NCBI GenBank assembly: GCA_026129335.1
Contig: JAHCIH010000003.1
Location: forward strand, 84,534-148,533
Direction of reading: 5' to 3'
From: Anaerolineales bacterium
GTDB lineage: Bacteria > Chloroflexota > Anaerolineae > Anaerolineales > UBA11579
Length of the DNA stretch: 64,000 nucleotides
A program made the translations under genes and the position numbers. Positions 1 through 7,541 of the stretch are shown piece after piece (the first letter of the stretch is position 1; each line of letters begins with the position of its first letter). The notes under the pieces were generated by a model. The model worked only from the letters and a program-made list of their open reading frames with translations. It was not told the DNA's origin and searched no databases.

Positions 1-1
1 C

Positions 2-3000
2 TACCTGGCGGCGCGCGGCATGCAGGACCGCGACAGCGAGCTGGACAAGCATTCCAGCCATCTGCTGCTGCTGGCTGAGACGCAGGAGGGCTACCAGAAC
101 CTGCTGAAGATCGCCTCCAGGGCACAGCTGGACGGCTTCTACTATTACCCGCGCATTGACCACGAATTTTTGGCACAGCATGCCAAAGGGCTGATCGCCA
201 CCACGGGATGCCTTTCGGCGGAGATCCCCCGCGCCATCCTGCGCGAAAAAATCGACGAAGCCCGCCAAAAACTGGATTGGTACTACGAAGTTTTTGGGCC
301 GAACAATTTCTATTTCGAATTGCAAGACCATCCCATCGAGGAACTGGGGCCGGTCAACCGTGTTTTGAAGGACCTCGGCGGGCGCTACCAGGCCAATTTC
401 GTGGCCACCAACGATGTGCATTACATCCGCCCCGAAGACGCCCGCTTGCAAGACATCCTCCTCTGCGTGCAGACAGGCAGCCGCTACGGCGAAACCAAGC
501 GCATGCGCATGTCTGGCACGGACTATTACCTGCGCAGCGAGGAGGAGATGCAGACCCTCTTCGCCGGGCAGGAGGATGCGCTGCGCAACACGGTGCTGAT
601 CGCCGAGCGCTGCCAGGTGGACCTGAGCACGCAGGGCTACCACCTGCCCGAGTTCGAAGTGCCCGAGGGCTACGACGAGCAAAGCTACATGCGCATGCTT
701 TGCGAAGAAGGGCTGCGCCGCCGCTACCCCGGCCGCGAAGACGATGCCGTGATCCGCGAACGCATGGAGTATGAGCTCAGCACGATCAACGAAATGAACT
801 TCAATGCCTATTTCCTGATTGTTTGGGATTTGTGCCGCTTCGCTAAAGAAAAGAACATTTGGTACAACGCGCGCGGCTCGGCGGCCGGCTCCATCGTGGC
901 CTATGCGCTGGACATTACCCTGGTGGACCCGTTGGAGCACAACCTGATCTTCGAGCGCTTCCTGAACCGCGACCGGGTCAGCATGCCGGACATCGACCTG
1001 GACTTCCAGGACGACAAGCGCTACCTGATGCTGGAGTACTGCCGCCAGCGCTACGGCGAAGACAAGGTAGCGGCGATCATCACCTTCAACAAACTCAAGG
1101 CGCGCGCCGCGGTGCGCGATGTGGGCCGCGTGCTGGATGTGCCGCTGCCTGAAGTAGACCGCATCGCCAAGCTGATCCCCAACATCCCCGGTAAGCCGGT
1201 GACCATCGCCGAGGCGCTGGAAACCGTGCCCGACTTCGCCCGCGAGTACAACTCCAACTCGCAGGCCAAGGAACTGATCGACACCGCCCAGCAGGTGGAG
1301 GGTGTCATCCGCGGCGCGGGCACCCATGCGGCGGGCGTGGTGATCTCCGACGAGCGGCCGATCATGGATTACGTGCCGCTCAACCGCCCGACGGGCAACA
1401 ACGCCGAAGAGACGCCGATCAAGCAGCTCACCCAGTTCGAGATGACCACGTTGGATTCGCTGGGGCTGCTCAAGGTGGACTTCCTCGGGCTGACCACGCT
1501 GACCATCATGCAGCGCGCCTGCGACCTGATCGCCCAGCGGCATGGCACGCAGTACGACCTGGACAACATCCCGCTGGACGACGCGGCCACCTTTGAACTG
1601 CTGGGGCGCGGCGAGACCGCCGGCGTCTTCCAGTTTGAAGGCGCGGGGATGCGCCGCTGGATGGTGGCGATGAAGCCGCATTTGCTGGAGAACGCCGTGG
1701 CCATGGTGGCCCTCTTCCGCCCCGGCCCGATGGATTTCATCCCCACGTACATCAACCGCATGCACGGCAAAGAGCCGGTGAGCTACGCTCACCCGGCGCT
1801 GGAGAGCATCTTTGCCGAGACCTACGGCATCCCGGTGTACCAGGAGCAGCTCATGTCAGCAGTGATGCAGGTGGCCGGTTACACCGCCTCCGAAGCCGAC
1901 GACCTGCGCAAGGCCATCGCCAAGAAGATCGAAGAGAAGCTGCGCAAGCACCGCAAGAAGTTCGTCGATGGTGCCACCAAGCAGGGCATCGAGAGCAAGA
2001 CCGCCGAGCAGATCTTCTCTGATTGGGAGAACTTCGCCCGCTACGGCTTCAACAAGGCGCATGCCGCCGATTACGGCGTGTTGGCCGTGCAGACCGCCTA
2101 CCTGAAGACGCACTACCCCGTGGAGTACATGACCGCGCTGCTCTCGGTGACCCTCACCGATACGGACAAGGTGGCCTATTACATTCAAGACTGCCGCCGC
2201 ATGGAGATCGATGTGCTGCCGCCGGATGTCAACGTGAGCGGCTGGGACTTTTCCATTCGGGACGGTGAGGACAAACCGGCGATCCGCTTCGGCCTGGGCG
2301 CGATCAAGAACGTGGGCCACGGCCCGGTGATGGCCATCCTGGCCGGCCGCGGCGACAAGCCGTTCGCCGACCTGGTTGACTTCGGCCAGCGCGTCGATTT
2401 GCGCCAGGTGGGCAAGCGCGCCCTGGAGTGCCTGGTGAAGAGCGGCGCGATGGACACCTTCGGCAGCCGCCACGCCATGCTCGACGTCATCGACCAGCTG
2501 GTCGCGATGAGCGCCGAGCTGTTCCACGCCAAGGAGGTGGGCCAGCTGACCCTGTTTGGCGGCGACGCCGGCGGGCCGCAGGTGGTGCTGCCGCGCATCG
2601 CCCAGGGCGATGAAGAAGCCACCCGCCGCGAGCGGCTCAACTGGGAGCGCGAGCTGATCGGCCTGTACCTCTCCGACCACCCGCTGACCCCGCTGCTTGG
2701 CCAACTGAAAGAAGTGGTCACCCACTTCTCCAGCGACCTGGTGGTGCTGGGTGGCGAGGAGCGCGTACGTGTGGCCGGTATGGTCAAGAACTGGCGCAGC
2801 TTCCCCACCAAGCGCGGCCAGATGATGGCTTTTGTGACCATCGAGGACCCTTATGGCGTGATCGACACGGTGGTCTTCCCCTCGGTGTGGGAGCGCTCCG
2901 GTAGCTTGGTGGGCACCGACAAGCTGGTGATCATGGAAGGCAAGCTGGACCCGCAAAACGGCGAGACCAAGGTGCTGGTGGACAAGATTGAGAACAACTT

Positions 3001-4039
3001 GAACATCGTGGGGCCGATGGGCAATCAAACCGGGGCGGCGCCTGCCCCGCCCGCCGCGCCTGCGCCTGGCCCAGAGGCGAAGCAGGCTTCGCCCACTATG
3101 CCCCCGCCGCCTTCGCCCGCCTCGGGGGCCGTCGCCGAACCCCCGGATGACTTCGATTTGGGCGACCTGCCCGAACCGCCGGAGGCCTTCCCGCCCGGCT
3201 GGGAACTGGCCGCCGACGACCATTACCCGCTGACCGGCCACACCTCGCCGCCCCAGGTGGACGAGCGCCAGCCCGAACTGCCCGTCGAACCGCCCGCAAC
3301 GCCCGCCGGGGCGCAGCATTCCTTCGGCAATGCTCAGGACAAGGCTGCGCCCGCAGCCGCCGCCGATCCGCCGGCGCCATCCGTAGGGGCGAAGCATGCT
3401 TCGCCCGATTCGACCACCGTTACCGAAGACGCCTTCCCCGCCTTCATTGAACCCGCGCCCGCCATGGCGCGGCCAACGCAGCCAGCGGCAGACCCTTCTG
3501 TCCCAGTTGAACCCGCCGCAAACGCACCCACTCTGCAGGAACAGGAAGCAGAACCCGCCGACACACCCGCACCCGTTCCGCAGGAACGGGAAACAGCACC
3601 CGCCGTGGACGCGCCCGTTCCGCAGGAACGGGAAGCGGCAACGCAGTTGCCGCAGGGGAGCGCCGCCCAGGTGGCGGGCAGCGCAGTGGGCGCGGTGGTC
3701 TATCCGACGGCTGACAGTGCGGCTCCGCCCTCGGCGCGGGCCGCCGAAGGCGCGGCGCCTGCTGAGGGCGGCGCGGCCAAGGCGCCGCGTATGCTCACCG
3801 TCTACCTGCGCGGCAGCGGCGACAAGCAGCGCGACATCCTGGCCATCCGCCGGGTGCACGGCGCGATCATCAGCTTCCCCGGCGAAGACCGCTTCGCCTT
3901 CCAGGTCTTCGAGGGGCGCAGCAGCTATCTGCTCGACTTCCCCAACGACACCACCGGGCTGAACGAAGAATTGCTCGCCCGCCTGGAGGGCATGGTGGGC
4001 GCCAACAACTTCCGTGTCGAACAGATCACCTTGCAGTAA
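2..4039 (+). CDS. dnaE: DNA polymerase III alpha subunit, 5' end outside window
   Basis: Replicative polymerase catalytic subunit. The reading frame is open from base 2 (YLAARG precedes the first ATG at 20), so the gene starts upstream and most of the N-terminal PHP domain is missing. The C-family active site is visible: PDIDLDF near nt 990 and KVDFLGL near nt 1480 hold the catalytic aspartates. The finger and helix-hairpin-helix parts follow, then an OB fold (RVRVAGMVKNWRS, nt 2763-2880). From about nt 3030 to 3790 comes a roughly 250-residue Pro/Ala/Glu-rich linker, then a conserved-looking C-terminal domain from KAPRMLTVYL to the stop. The linker carries several palindromic repeats in frame. 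pfkA follows 12 bases downstream. Identity is certain; linker function is unknown. Confidence 0.97.
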   Translation, partial: YLAARGMQDRDSELDKHSSHLLLLAETQEGYQNLLKIASRAQLDGFYYYPRIDHEFLAQHAKGLIATTGCLSAEIPRAILREKIDEARQKLDWYYEVFGPNNFYFELQDHPIEELGPVNRVLKDLGGRYQANFVATNDVHYIRPEDARLQDILLCVQTGSRYGETKRMRMSGTDYYLRSEEEMQTLFAGQEDALRNTVLIAERCQVDLSTQGYHLPEFEVPEGYDEQSYMRMLCEEGLRRRYPGREDDAVIRERMEYELSTINEMNFNAYFLIVWDLCRFAKEKNIWYNARGSAAGSIVAYALDITLVDPLEHNLIFERFLNRDRVSMPDIDLDFQDDKRYLMLEYCRQRYGEDKVAAIITFNKLKARAAVRDVGRVLDVPLPEVDRIAKLIPNIPGKPVTIAEALETVPDFAREYNSNSQAKELIDTAQQVEGVIRGAGTHAAGVVISDERPIMDYVPLNRPTGNNAEETPIKQLTQFEMTTLDSLGLLKVDFLGLTTLTIMQRACDLIAQRHGTQYDLDNIPLDDAATFELLGRGETAGVFQFEGAGMRRWMVAMKPHLLENAVAMVALFRPGPMDFIPTYINRMHGKEPVSYAHPALESIFAETYGIPVYQEQLMSAVMQVAGYTASEADDLRKAIAKKIEEKLRKHRKKFVDGATKQGIESKTAEQIFSDWENFARYGFNKAHAADYGVLAVQTAYLKTHYPVEYMTALLSVTLTDTDKVAYYIQDCRRMEIDVLPPDVNVSGWDFSIRDGEDKPAIRFGLGAIKNVGHGPVMAILAGRGDKPFADLVDFGQRVDLRQVGKRALECLVKSGAMDTFGSRHAMLDVIDQLVAMSAELFHAKEVGQLTLFGGDAGGPQVVLPRIAQGDEEATRRERLNWERELIGLYLSDHPLTPLLGQLKEVVTHFSSDLVVLGGEERVRVAGMVKNWRSFPTKRGQMMAFVTIEDPYGVIDTVVFPSVWERSGSLVGTDKLVIMEGKLDPQNGETKVLVDKIENNLNIVGPMGNQTGAAPAPPAAPAPGPEAKQASPTMPPPPSPASGAVAEPPDDFDLGDLPEPPEAFPPGWELAADDHYPLTGHTSPPQVDERQPELPVEPPATPAGAQHSFGNAQDKAAPAAAADPPAPSVGAKHASPDSTTVTEDAFPAFIEPAPAMARPTQPAADPSVPVEPAANAPTLQEQEAEPADTPAPVPQERETAPAVDAPVPQEREAATQLPQGSAAQVAGSAVGAVVYPTADSAAPPSARAAEGAAPAEGGAAKAPRMLTVYLRGSGDKQRDILAIRRVHGAIISFPGEDRFAFQVFEGRSSYLLDFPNDTTGLNEELLARLEGMVGANNFRVEQITLQ
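3076..3093. repeat. Palindrome inside dnaE linker (GGCGAAGC-ag-GCTTCGCC)
   Basis: An 8-bp perfect inverted repeat, read in frame as part of EAKQASPT. Its arms match those of the GTAGGGGCG...CGCCCC palindrome family found elsewhere in the window. Confidence 0.6.
3308..3352. repeat. REP-like palindrome inside dnaE, long form
   Basis: A 45-base element with arms GGGCGCAGC and GCTGCGCCC around a core containing CCTTCG...CTCAGGACA. It is the reverse complement of the intergenic elements at 40879-40926 and 56092-56139 with a few substitutions. In dnaE it is translated in frame (AQHSFGNAQDKAA). Confidence 0.75.
3383..3406. repeat. REP-like palindrome inside dnaE, short form
   Basis: Contains a 20-base perfect palindrome, GGGCGAAGCATGCTTCGCCC, preceded by GTAG as in the intergenic copies. 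It is translated in frame as VGAKHASP. Confidence 0.7.
3572..3632 (+). repeat. Two copies of a CCCGTTCC-gca-GGAACGGG palindrome in dnaE
   Basis: Two identical 19-base palindromes at 3572-3590 and 3614-3632, 23 bases apart, each encoding PVPQERE. A weaker related copy lies just upstream (GCAGGAACAGGAAG). They are part of the dnaE linker. Confidence 0.7.
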
Positions 4040-4051
4040 ACTTTCCCCAAC

Positions 4052-5029
4052 ATGAACGACAAGATCAAGCGCATCGGCGTGCTCACCTCCGGCGGGGATG
4101 CGCCGGGCATGAACCCCTGCATCCGCGCCGTGGTGCGCACCGGGCTGTTCAACGGCTGCGAAGTCATCGGCATTCGTGACGGCTACGCCGGCATCTACAC
4201 CGGCGAGTTTGCGCCGCTGGAGGCCCGCCATGTCGGCGGCATTATCCAAAGGGGCGGCACCGTGCTGGGCACGGCGCGCTGCCCTGAGATGTTCGAGGAA
4301 GCCGGCCAGCAGAAGGCTGCCGCCATCCTGCGCGGGGAGGGCATCGATGCCCTGGTGGTCATCGGCGGCGACGGCTCGATGCGCGGCGCGCTGGCCCTGG
4401 CCGCCCAGGGTGTACGCGTGCTGGGCATCCCCGGCAGCATCGACAACGACATGTGGGGCACCAACATGGCCATCGGCGTGGACACCGCGCTGAACACCCT
4501 CTGCGACGCCATCGACAAACTGCGCGACACGGCCTCTTCGCACCGCCGTGCCTTCCTGGTCGAGACGATGGGGCGCAACTGCGGCTACCTGGCCCTGATG
4601 GCTGGCGTCATCGGCGGGGCCGAGGTCATCCTCATCCCCGAGGCGCCCAGCAGCGTCGAGGCGGTGGCCGAGTCCCTCGTGGAAGCCTACCAGCGCGGCA
4701 AGACGCACTCCATCGTGGTCGTCTCAGAGGGCGCCAACGTCAAGGTCGCCGAGCTGGCCGCCCGCCTGGACGAGCTGGACGTGGGCTTCAGCACGCGTAT
4801 GAGCATTTTGGGACATATCCAGCGGGGTGGGCGGCCCAGCGCCTTCGACCGCCTGCTGGCCACCCGCCTGGGCGTCAAAGCTGTGGACGCCCTGCTGGCC
4901 GGCGGCAGCGAGGTGATGGTCGGCCTGCGCGGCCGCGACATCGAGCTGGTCCCCCTGGCCGACGTGGTTAGCAAGCCGCGTGAGGCGAACTTGGAATACT
5001 ACGAGATGGCTAAGATGCTGGCGTTCTAA
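4052..5029 (+). CDS. pfkA: ATP-dependent 6-phosphofructokinase
   Basis: Phosphorylates fructose 6-phosphate to the 1,6-bisphosphate in glycolysis. At 325 aa it has the standard PfkA length. Visible motifs are GGDAPGMN (nucleotide loop), GGDGSMRGA, the catalytic PGSIDND loop, MGRNCGYLA and HIQRGGRPSAFDR (effector/substrate arginine region). Gly at the residue after GGD and Gly before SIDND favour ATP over pyrophosphate as phosphoryl donor, by analogy with E. coli Gly104/Gly124. The ATG lies 12 bases after the dnaE stop, suggesting co-transcription. The last 30 codons have a decayed homologue at 6186-6273. Confidence 0.96.
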   Translation: MNDKIKRIGVLTSGGDAPGMNPCIRAVVRTGLFNGCEVIGIRDGYAGIYTGEFAPLEARHVGGIIQRGGTVLGTARCPEMFEEAGQQKAAAILRGEGIDALVVIGGDGSMRGALALAAQGVRVLGIPGSIDNDMWGTNMAIGVDTALNTLCDAIDKLRDTASSHRRAFLVETMGRNCGYLALMAGVIGGAEVILIPEAPSSVEAVAESLVEAYQRGKTHSIVVVSEGANVKVAELAARLDELDVGFSTRMSILGHIQRGGRPSAFDRLLATRLGVKAVDALLAGGSEVMVGLRGRDIELVPLADVVSKPREANLEYYEMAKMLAF

Positions 5030-5062
5030 AACAAAAAAGTCCACTGCACCTTTTGTTTAGAA
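5024..5062. repeat. AT-rich imperfect inverted repeat at the pfkA 3' end
   Basis: TTCTAAAACAAAA (5024-5036) pairs with TTTTGTTTAGAA (5051-5062) with one bulged A and a 14-base loop, overlapping the pfkA stop codon. It could be a weak terminator. It also marks the junction between GC-rich core and the accessory island. Confidence 0.4.
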
Positions 5063-5136
5063 CGTAGGGGTTGCAAAGGCGGCGAACTCCAAGTGGGTTA
5101 TTGCCTTTGTATGCTATGCTTTTCTTAGGAGATGAG

Positions 5137-6147
5137 ATGAAAAGCATTACTGTGGCCAAAGCGCAGGAACGACTTTTGGATTTGCTCAAGGAATTGAGCA
5201 ATGAACCCATCACCCTAACTCAGGATGGAAAGCCTCTCGCTGTGCTACTTTCTCCTGGTGGCTACGAACGTTTGCTACGAGCCTACGACCAGGTAAGGCG
5301 GATATCACAAACTTTGAAGGAAAGTGGTCTCGCCGCGGCTGATCTGTATGAAGTATCACGTGAGCTCGAAGACAGTGTAACTTTGAGACAAGATCTGCCC
5401 TTTATTCCTGGCGAGGTTTATATACGCAGGGTTATCCATGAGCAGTATGGCGGCCAGAGACAGGGTGGGATCAGTACGCCAAAGAATTTCCCGTACATAT
5501 TCCTGTTTTCTGCAAAGAAGGGTGAGGACTTTGGTTACCACGATGAAGAGCAAGAAGATGGTTTATACAAATATTTTGGCGAGGGCGTATTTGGTGACAT
5601 GCAGTTTGTTCGTGGCAATAGAGCCATAAGAGATCACGTTGGGGATTCGAAAAAGTTGTTGCTATTTCGTGGCTTACCTGGGGGCAAGTGCGAATTCGTT
5701 AGTGAAATGGAGCTTGTTGATTATCACAAGGAGCCAGCCCAAGATTTCTCGGGAAGGCAGCGCAGCGCGATTTGCTTTAGGCTGAGATATGTCGCCCCAA
5801 GAAGATTGGGGGCGGAAACCACACAGTTTCAAGAAACGGAGGCCGAACAGCTAGTGAAAACACCGCGGGAAGCCTTTTGGAAACCTGTACTTTCAGCGTT
5901 GGTCGACCTTGGTGGTTCCGGCACCCTAGACCAGGTGAAACAACTTGTCGAGGGAAAGATGGCATCAATACTCAATGAGTACGATTACGAGCAACTTCCA
6001 CAAAGTCATCGACTTCGATGGGAAAACGATGTTGAGTGGGCGCGTTTTGACCTAGTCGCTGAAGGGTTTATTGCTGACAACTCTGCTAGGGGGATTTGGA
6101 AAGTTACTGAAGCTGGGAGAGATTGGCTGGCCGGCAAGAGCGGTTAG
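5137..6147 (+). CDS. Phd/YefM antitoxin-like + SRA-like + Mrr_N winged-helix fusion protein
   Basis: 336 aa if the start is the ATG at 5137, which has AGGAG five bases upstream; an upstream TTG at 5071 is less likely. Residues 1-50 resemble a Phd/YefM antitoxin (MKSITVAKAQERL, ITLTQDGKPLAVLLS). Residues 90-195 look like an SRA/YDG-type modified-DNA reader of the kind seen in HNH restriction enzymes: GEVYIRR, GGQRQGGIS, a GY-D-DG-KYFGEG stretch, then GDMQFVRGNRAIRDH. Residues 245-332 match the Mrr N-terminal winged helix (FWKPVLSALVDLGG, WARFDLVAEG, GIWKVTEAGR). I see no nuclease motif (no HNH, no PD-ExK). Role inferred: sensing or binding modified DNA in a defence or restriction context. Codon use and base composition differ from the flanking core genes. 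Confidence 0.65.
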   Translation: MKSITVAKAQERLLDLLKELSNEPITLTQDGKPLAVLLSPGGYERLLRAYDQVRRISQTLKESGLAAADLYEVSRELEDSVTLRQDLPFIPGEVYIRRVIHEQYGGQRQGGISTPKNFPYIFLFSAKKGEDFGYHDEEQEDGLYKYFGEGVFGDMQFVRGNRAIRDHVGDSKKLLLFRGLPGGKCEFVSEMELVDYHKEPAQDFSGRQRSAICFRLRYVAPRRLGAETTQFQETEAEQLVKTPREAFWKPVLSALVDLGGSGTLDQVKQLVEGKMASILNEYDYEQLPQSHRLRWENDVEWARFDLVAEGFIADNSARGIWKVTEAGRDWLAGKSG

Positions 6148-6185
6148 CCGGTCTCTCCTTACGAGGTTAATCTGGTAACACGTCA

Positions 6186-6273
6186 CTGACGTTGGTGCCG
6201 CAGGGCTATGTGATCACCCACCAGCGTAAGGTGAGCATAGAATATTATGAGATGGCCAGATGCTGGTTTTTAA
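6186..6273 (+). pseudogene. Decayed 3' end of a second pfkA
   Basis: Reading from CTG at 6186, the sequence aligns without gaps to the last codons of pfkA (4941-5029): LVPQGYVITHQRK-VSIEYYEMA versus LVPLADVVSKPRE-ANLEYYEMA. A single missing base after GCC shifts the frame; restoring it gives the ending AKMLVF-stop, against AKMLAF-stop in the intact gene. The protein-level divergence suggests a paralogue rather than a recent duplicate. It may reach back to about 6171; a stop codon lies in frame at 6168. Confidence 0.75.
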
Positions 6274-6309
6274 CAGAGATTGCTTGAGAACTTACCAAAA
6301 CTTAAATTA

Positions 6310-6338
6310 TTGCTTCCTCTCGAGAATAGTTATATACT
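6310..6338 (+). promoter_or_regulatory. Sigma70-type promoter for the methyltransferase gene
   Basis: TTGCTT (6310-6315), 17-base spacer, TATACT (6333-6338). Transcription would begin close to the ATG at 6360, leaving a very short leader with no obvious Shine-Dalgarno sequence. Confidence 0.55.
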
Positions 6339-6359
6339 ATAAAATGGGATTTTATTGAA

Positions 6360-7541
6360 ATGACCGATGCTGATCGAATAATTGAGAGCTTGCGCTCTCA
6401 TAGGTTAGTCGACGGTCTGACACACAATCTTTATAGTTATCCCGCAAGATTTTCTCCCGAACTCACCAAAGAAATAATAGCCAACTTTAGTGAACCAGGG
6501 GATTGGATTTTTGACCCATACATGGGCGGGGGTACTAGTGTAGTCCAGGCGCTGGCGATGGGAAGAAATGCACTGGGTGTAGACATTAATGCGCTTGCAC
6601 ATTTCGTTGCAACGAATAAAATATCTCGCTTATCTTCGAATGAGTTACTTGAGGTAGAGAACTGGATAAAAGGGATCCGCATTATTGGCGCGATTGATTA
6701 TCCGAGTTTGGAGAATCCAGAACTAGGGCGATTGTTTCCAAGACGTTTCCTTAAATTGATTGATAGTGCTCTATACGGAGCATCAAGCTTAAAAACAAAA
6801 AAGGCAAGAAAGCTTGCTAAATTTATACTTCTAAAGGCATACCATGGCCTGCTCTCTGATTCAGAGCGTTTTCCAAATGCAAGCGAAGCAAAAAACAAAA
6901 TTTCCATAGAATTCGAGAGAACGAAATTGGGCCTGGAAAGATTTGAAGCGGCTTTCGCTGAAATCGCAAAGACCATAAATTTCCAGCCAATAGCAAAGTT
7001 GCTAAATCGCAATGTCATCGGTTTAGAAGGTGACAGGCGGATATCTAAACTAGTTGGCCTTCCCAAATTGGTCTTTACTTCCCCCCCTTACCCTGGAGTC
7101 CATGTGCTTTACAATAAATGGCAAATTGCTAGCAGGAAAGAAACCGATCTCCCTTATTACATTAGTAACACTAAAAATTCGTTTTCGCCTTCGTTTTACA
7201 CATTGGGTGGCAGATCAAAATCAGGCATTGATACTTATTTTGATCTTATTACTGATTGTTTCGTGTCTGTTGCCAAGGTTGTAGATAAAGCTGCTCTTGT
7301 TGTTCAATTAGTTGGCTTTTCAAATGCGGAAGCTCAATTGCCCAGATACCTGAAGTCAATGGAGCTTGCGGGTTATGGCGAAGTCTTTCCGCTAACAACC
7401 CATGGAAAGAGATTGTGGCGTAATGTACCAAACCGAAAATGGTATAGCGCAGGACGAAACTGGGATTCCTCACGCGAAGTGCTACTGTTTCACCAATTGG
7501 CTGATGATCAAATATCTGCTGAATCCTTATTGCTCAGATGA
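6360..7541 (+). CDS. DNA methyltransferase, N6_N4_Mtase type
   Basis: 393 aa. Predicted S-adenosylmethionine-dependent N4-cytosine or N6-adenine DNA methyltransferase. Residues 21-40 (THNLYSYPARFSPELTKEII) resemble motif X. FDPYMGGGTS at 51-60 is the AdoMet-binding motif I, with GVDI at 73-76 the acidic end of the next strand. TSPPY at 240-244 is the catalytic motif IV. The ~165 residues between I and IV may hold target recognition, giving order X-I-TRD-IV. No restriction-enzyme gene lies beside it. Its 3' end overlaps the convergent GHKL ATPase gene by 34 bases. AT-rich composition suggests horizontal acquisition. Target sequence cannot be predicted. Confidence 0.88.
   Translation: MTDADRIIESLRSHRLVDGLTHNLYSYPARFSPELTKEIIANFSEPGDWIFDPYMGGGTSVVQALAMGRNALGVDINALAHFVATNKISRLSSNELLEVENWIKGIRIIGAIDYPSLENPELGRLFPRRFLKLIDSALYGASSLKTKKARKLAKFILLKAYHGLLSDSERFPNASEAKNKISIEFERTKLGLERFEAAFAEIAKTINFQPIAKLLNRNVIGLEGDRRISKLVGLPKLVFTSPPYPGVHVLYNKWQIASRKETDLPYYISNTKNSFSPSFYTLGGRSKSGIDTYFDLITDCFVSVAKVVDKAALVVQLVGFSNAEAQLPRYLKSMELAGYGEVFPLTTHGKRLWRNVPNRKWYSAGRNWDSSREVLLFHQLADDQISAESLLLR

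Noticed and set aside
1856-4708. Long open frame on the minus strand (950 codons) opposite dnaE and pfkA
   Set aside because: Antisense shadow of two certain genes in GC-rich DNA; His/Gly/Arg-rich, no domain.
5071-5136. Longer start (TTG 5071) for the Phd/SRA-like protein
   Set aside because: No Shine-Dalgarno there, and the antitoxin fold begins exactly at ATG 5137, which has AGGAG.
6405-6682. Small antisense frames within the methyltransferase gene
   Set aside because: Shadows of a gene with clear motifs I and IV.
7508-7541. Frameshift or fusion between methyltransferase and GHKL gene
   Set aside because: They are convergent and simply overlap at their 3' ends; both proteins end cleanly.
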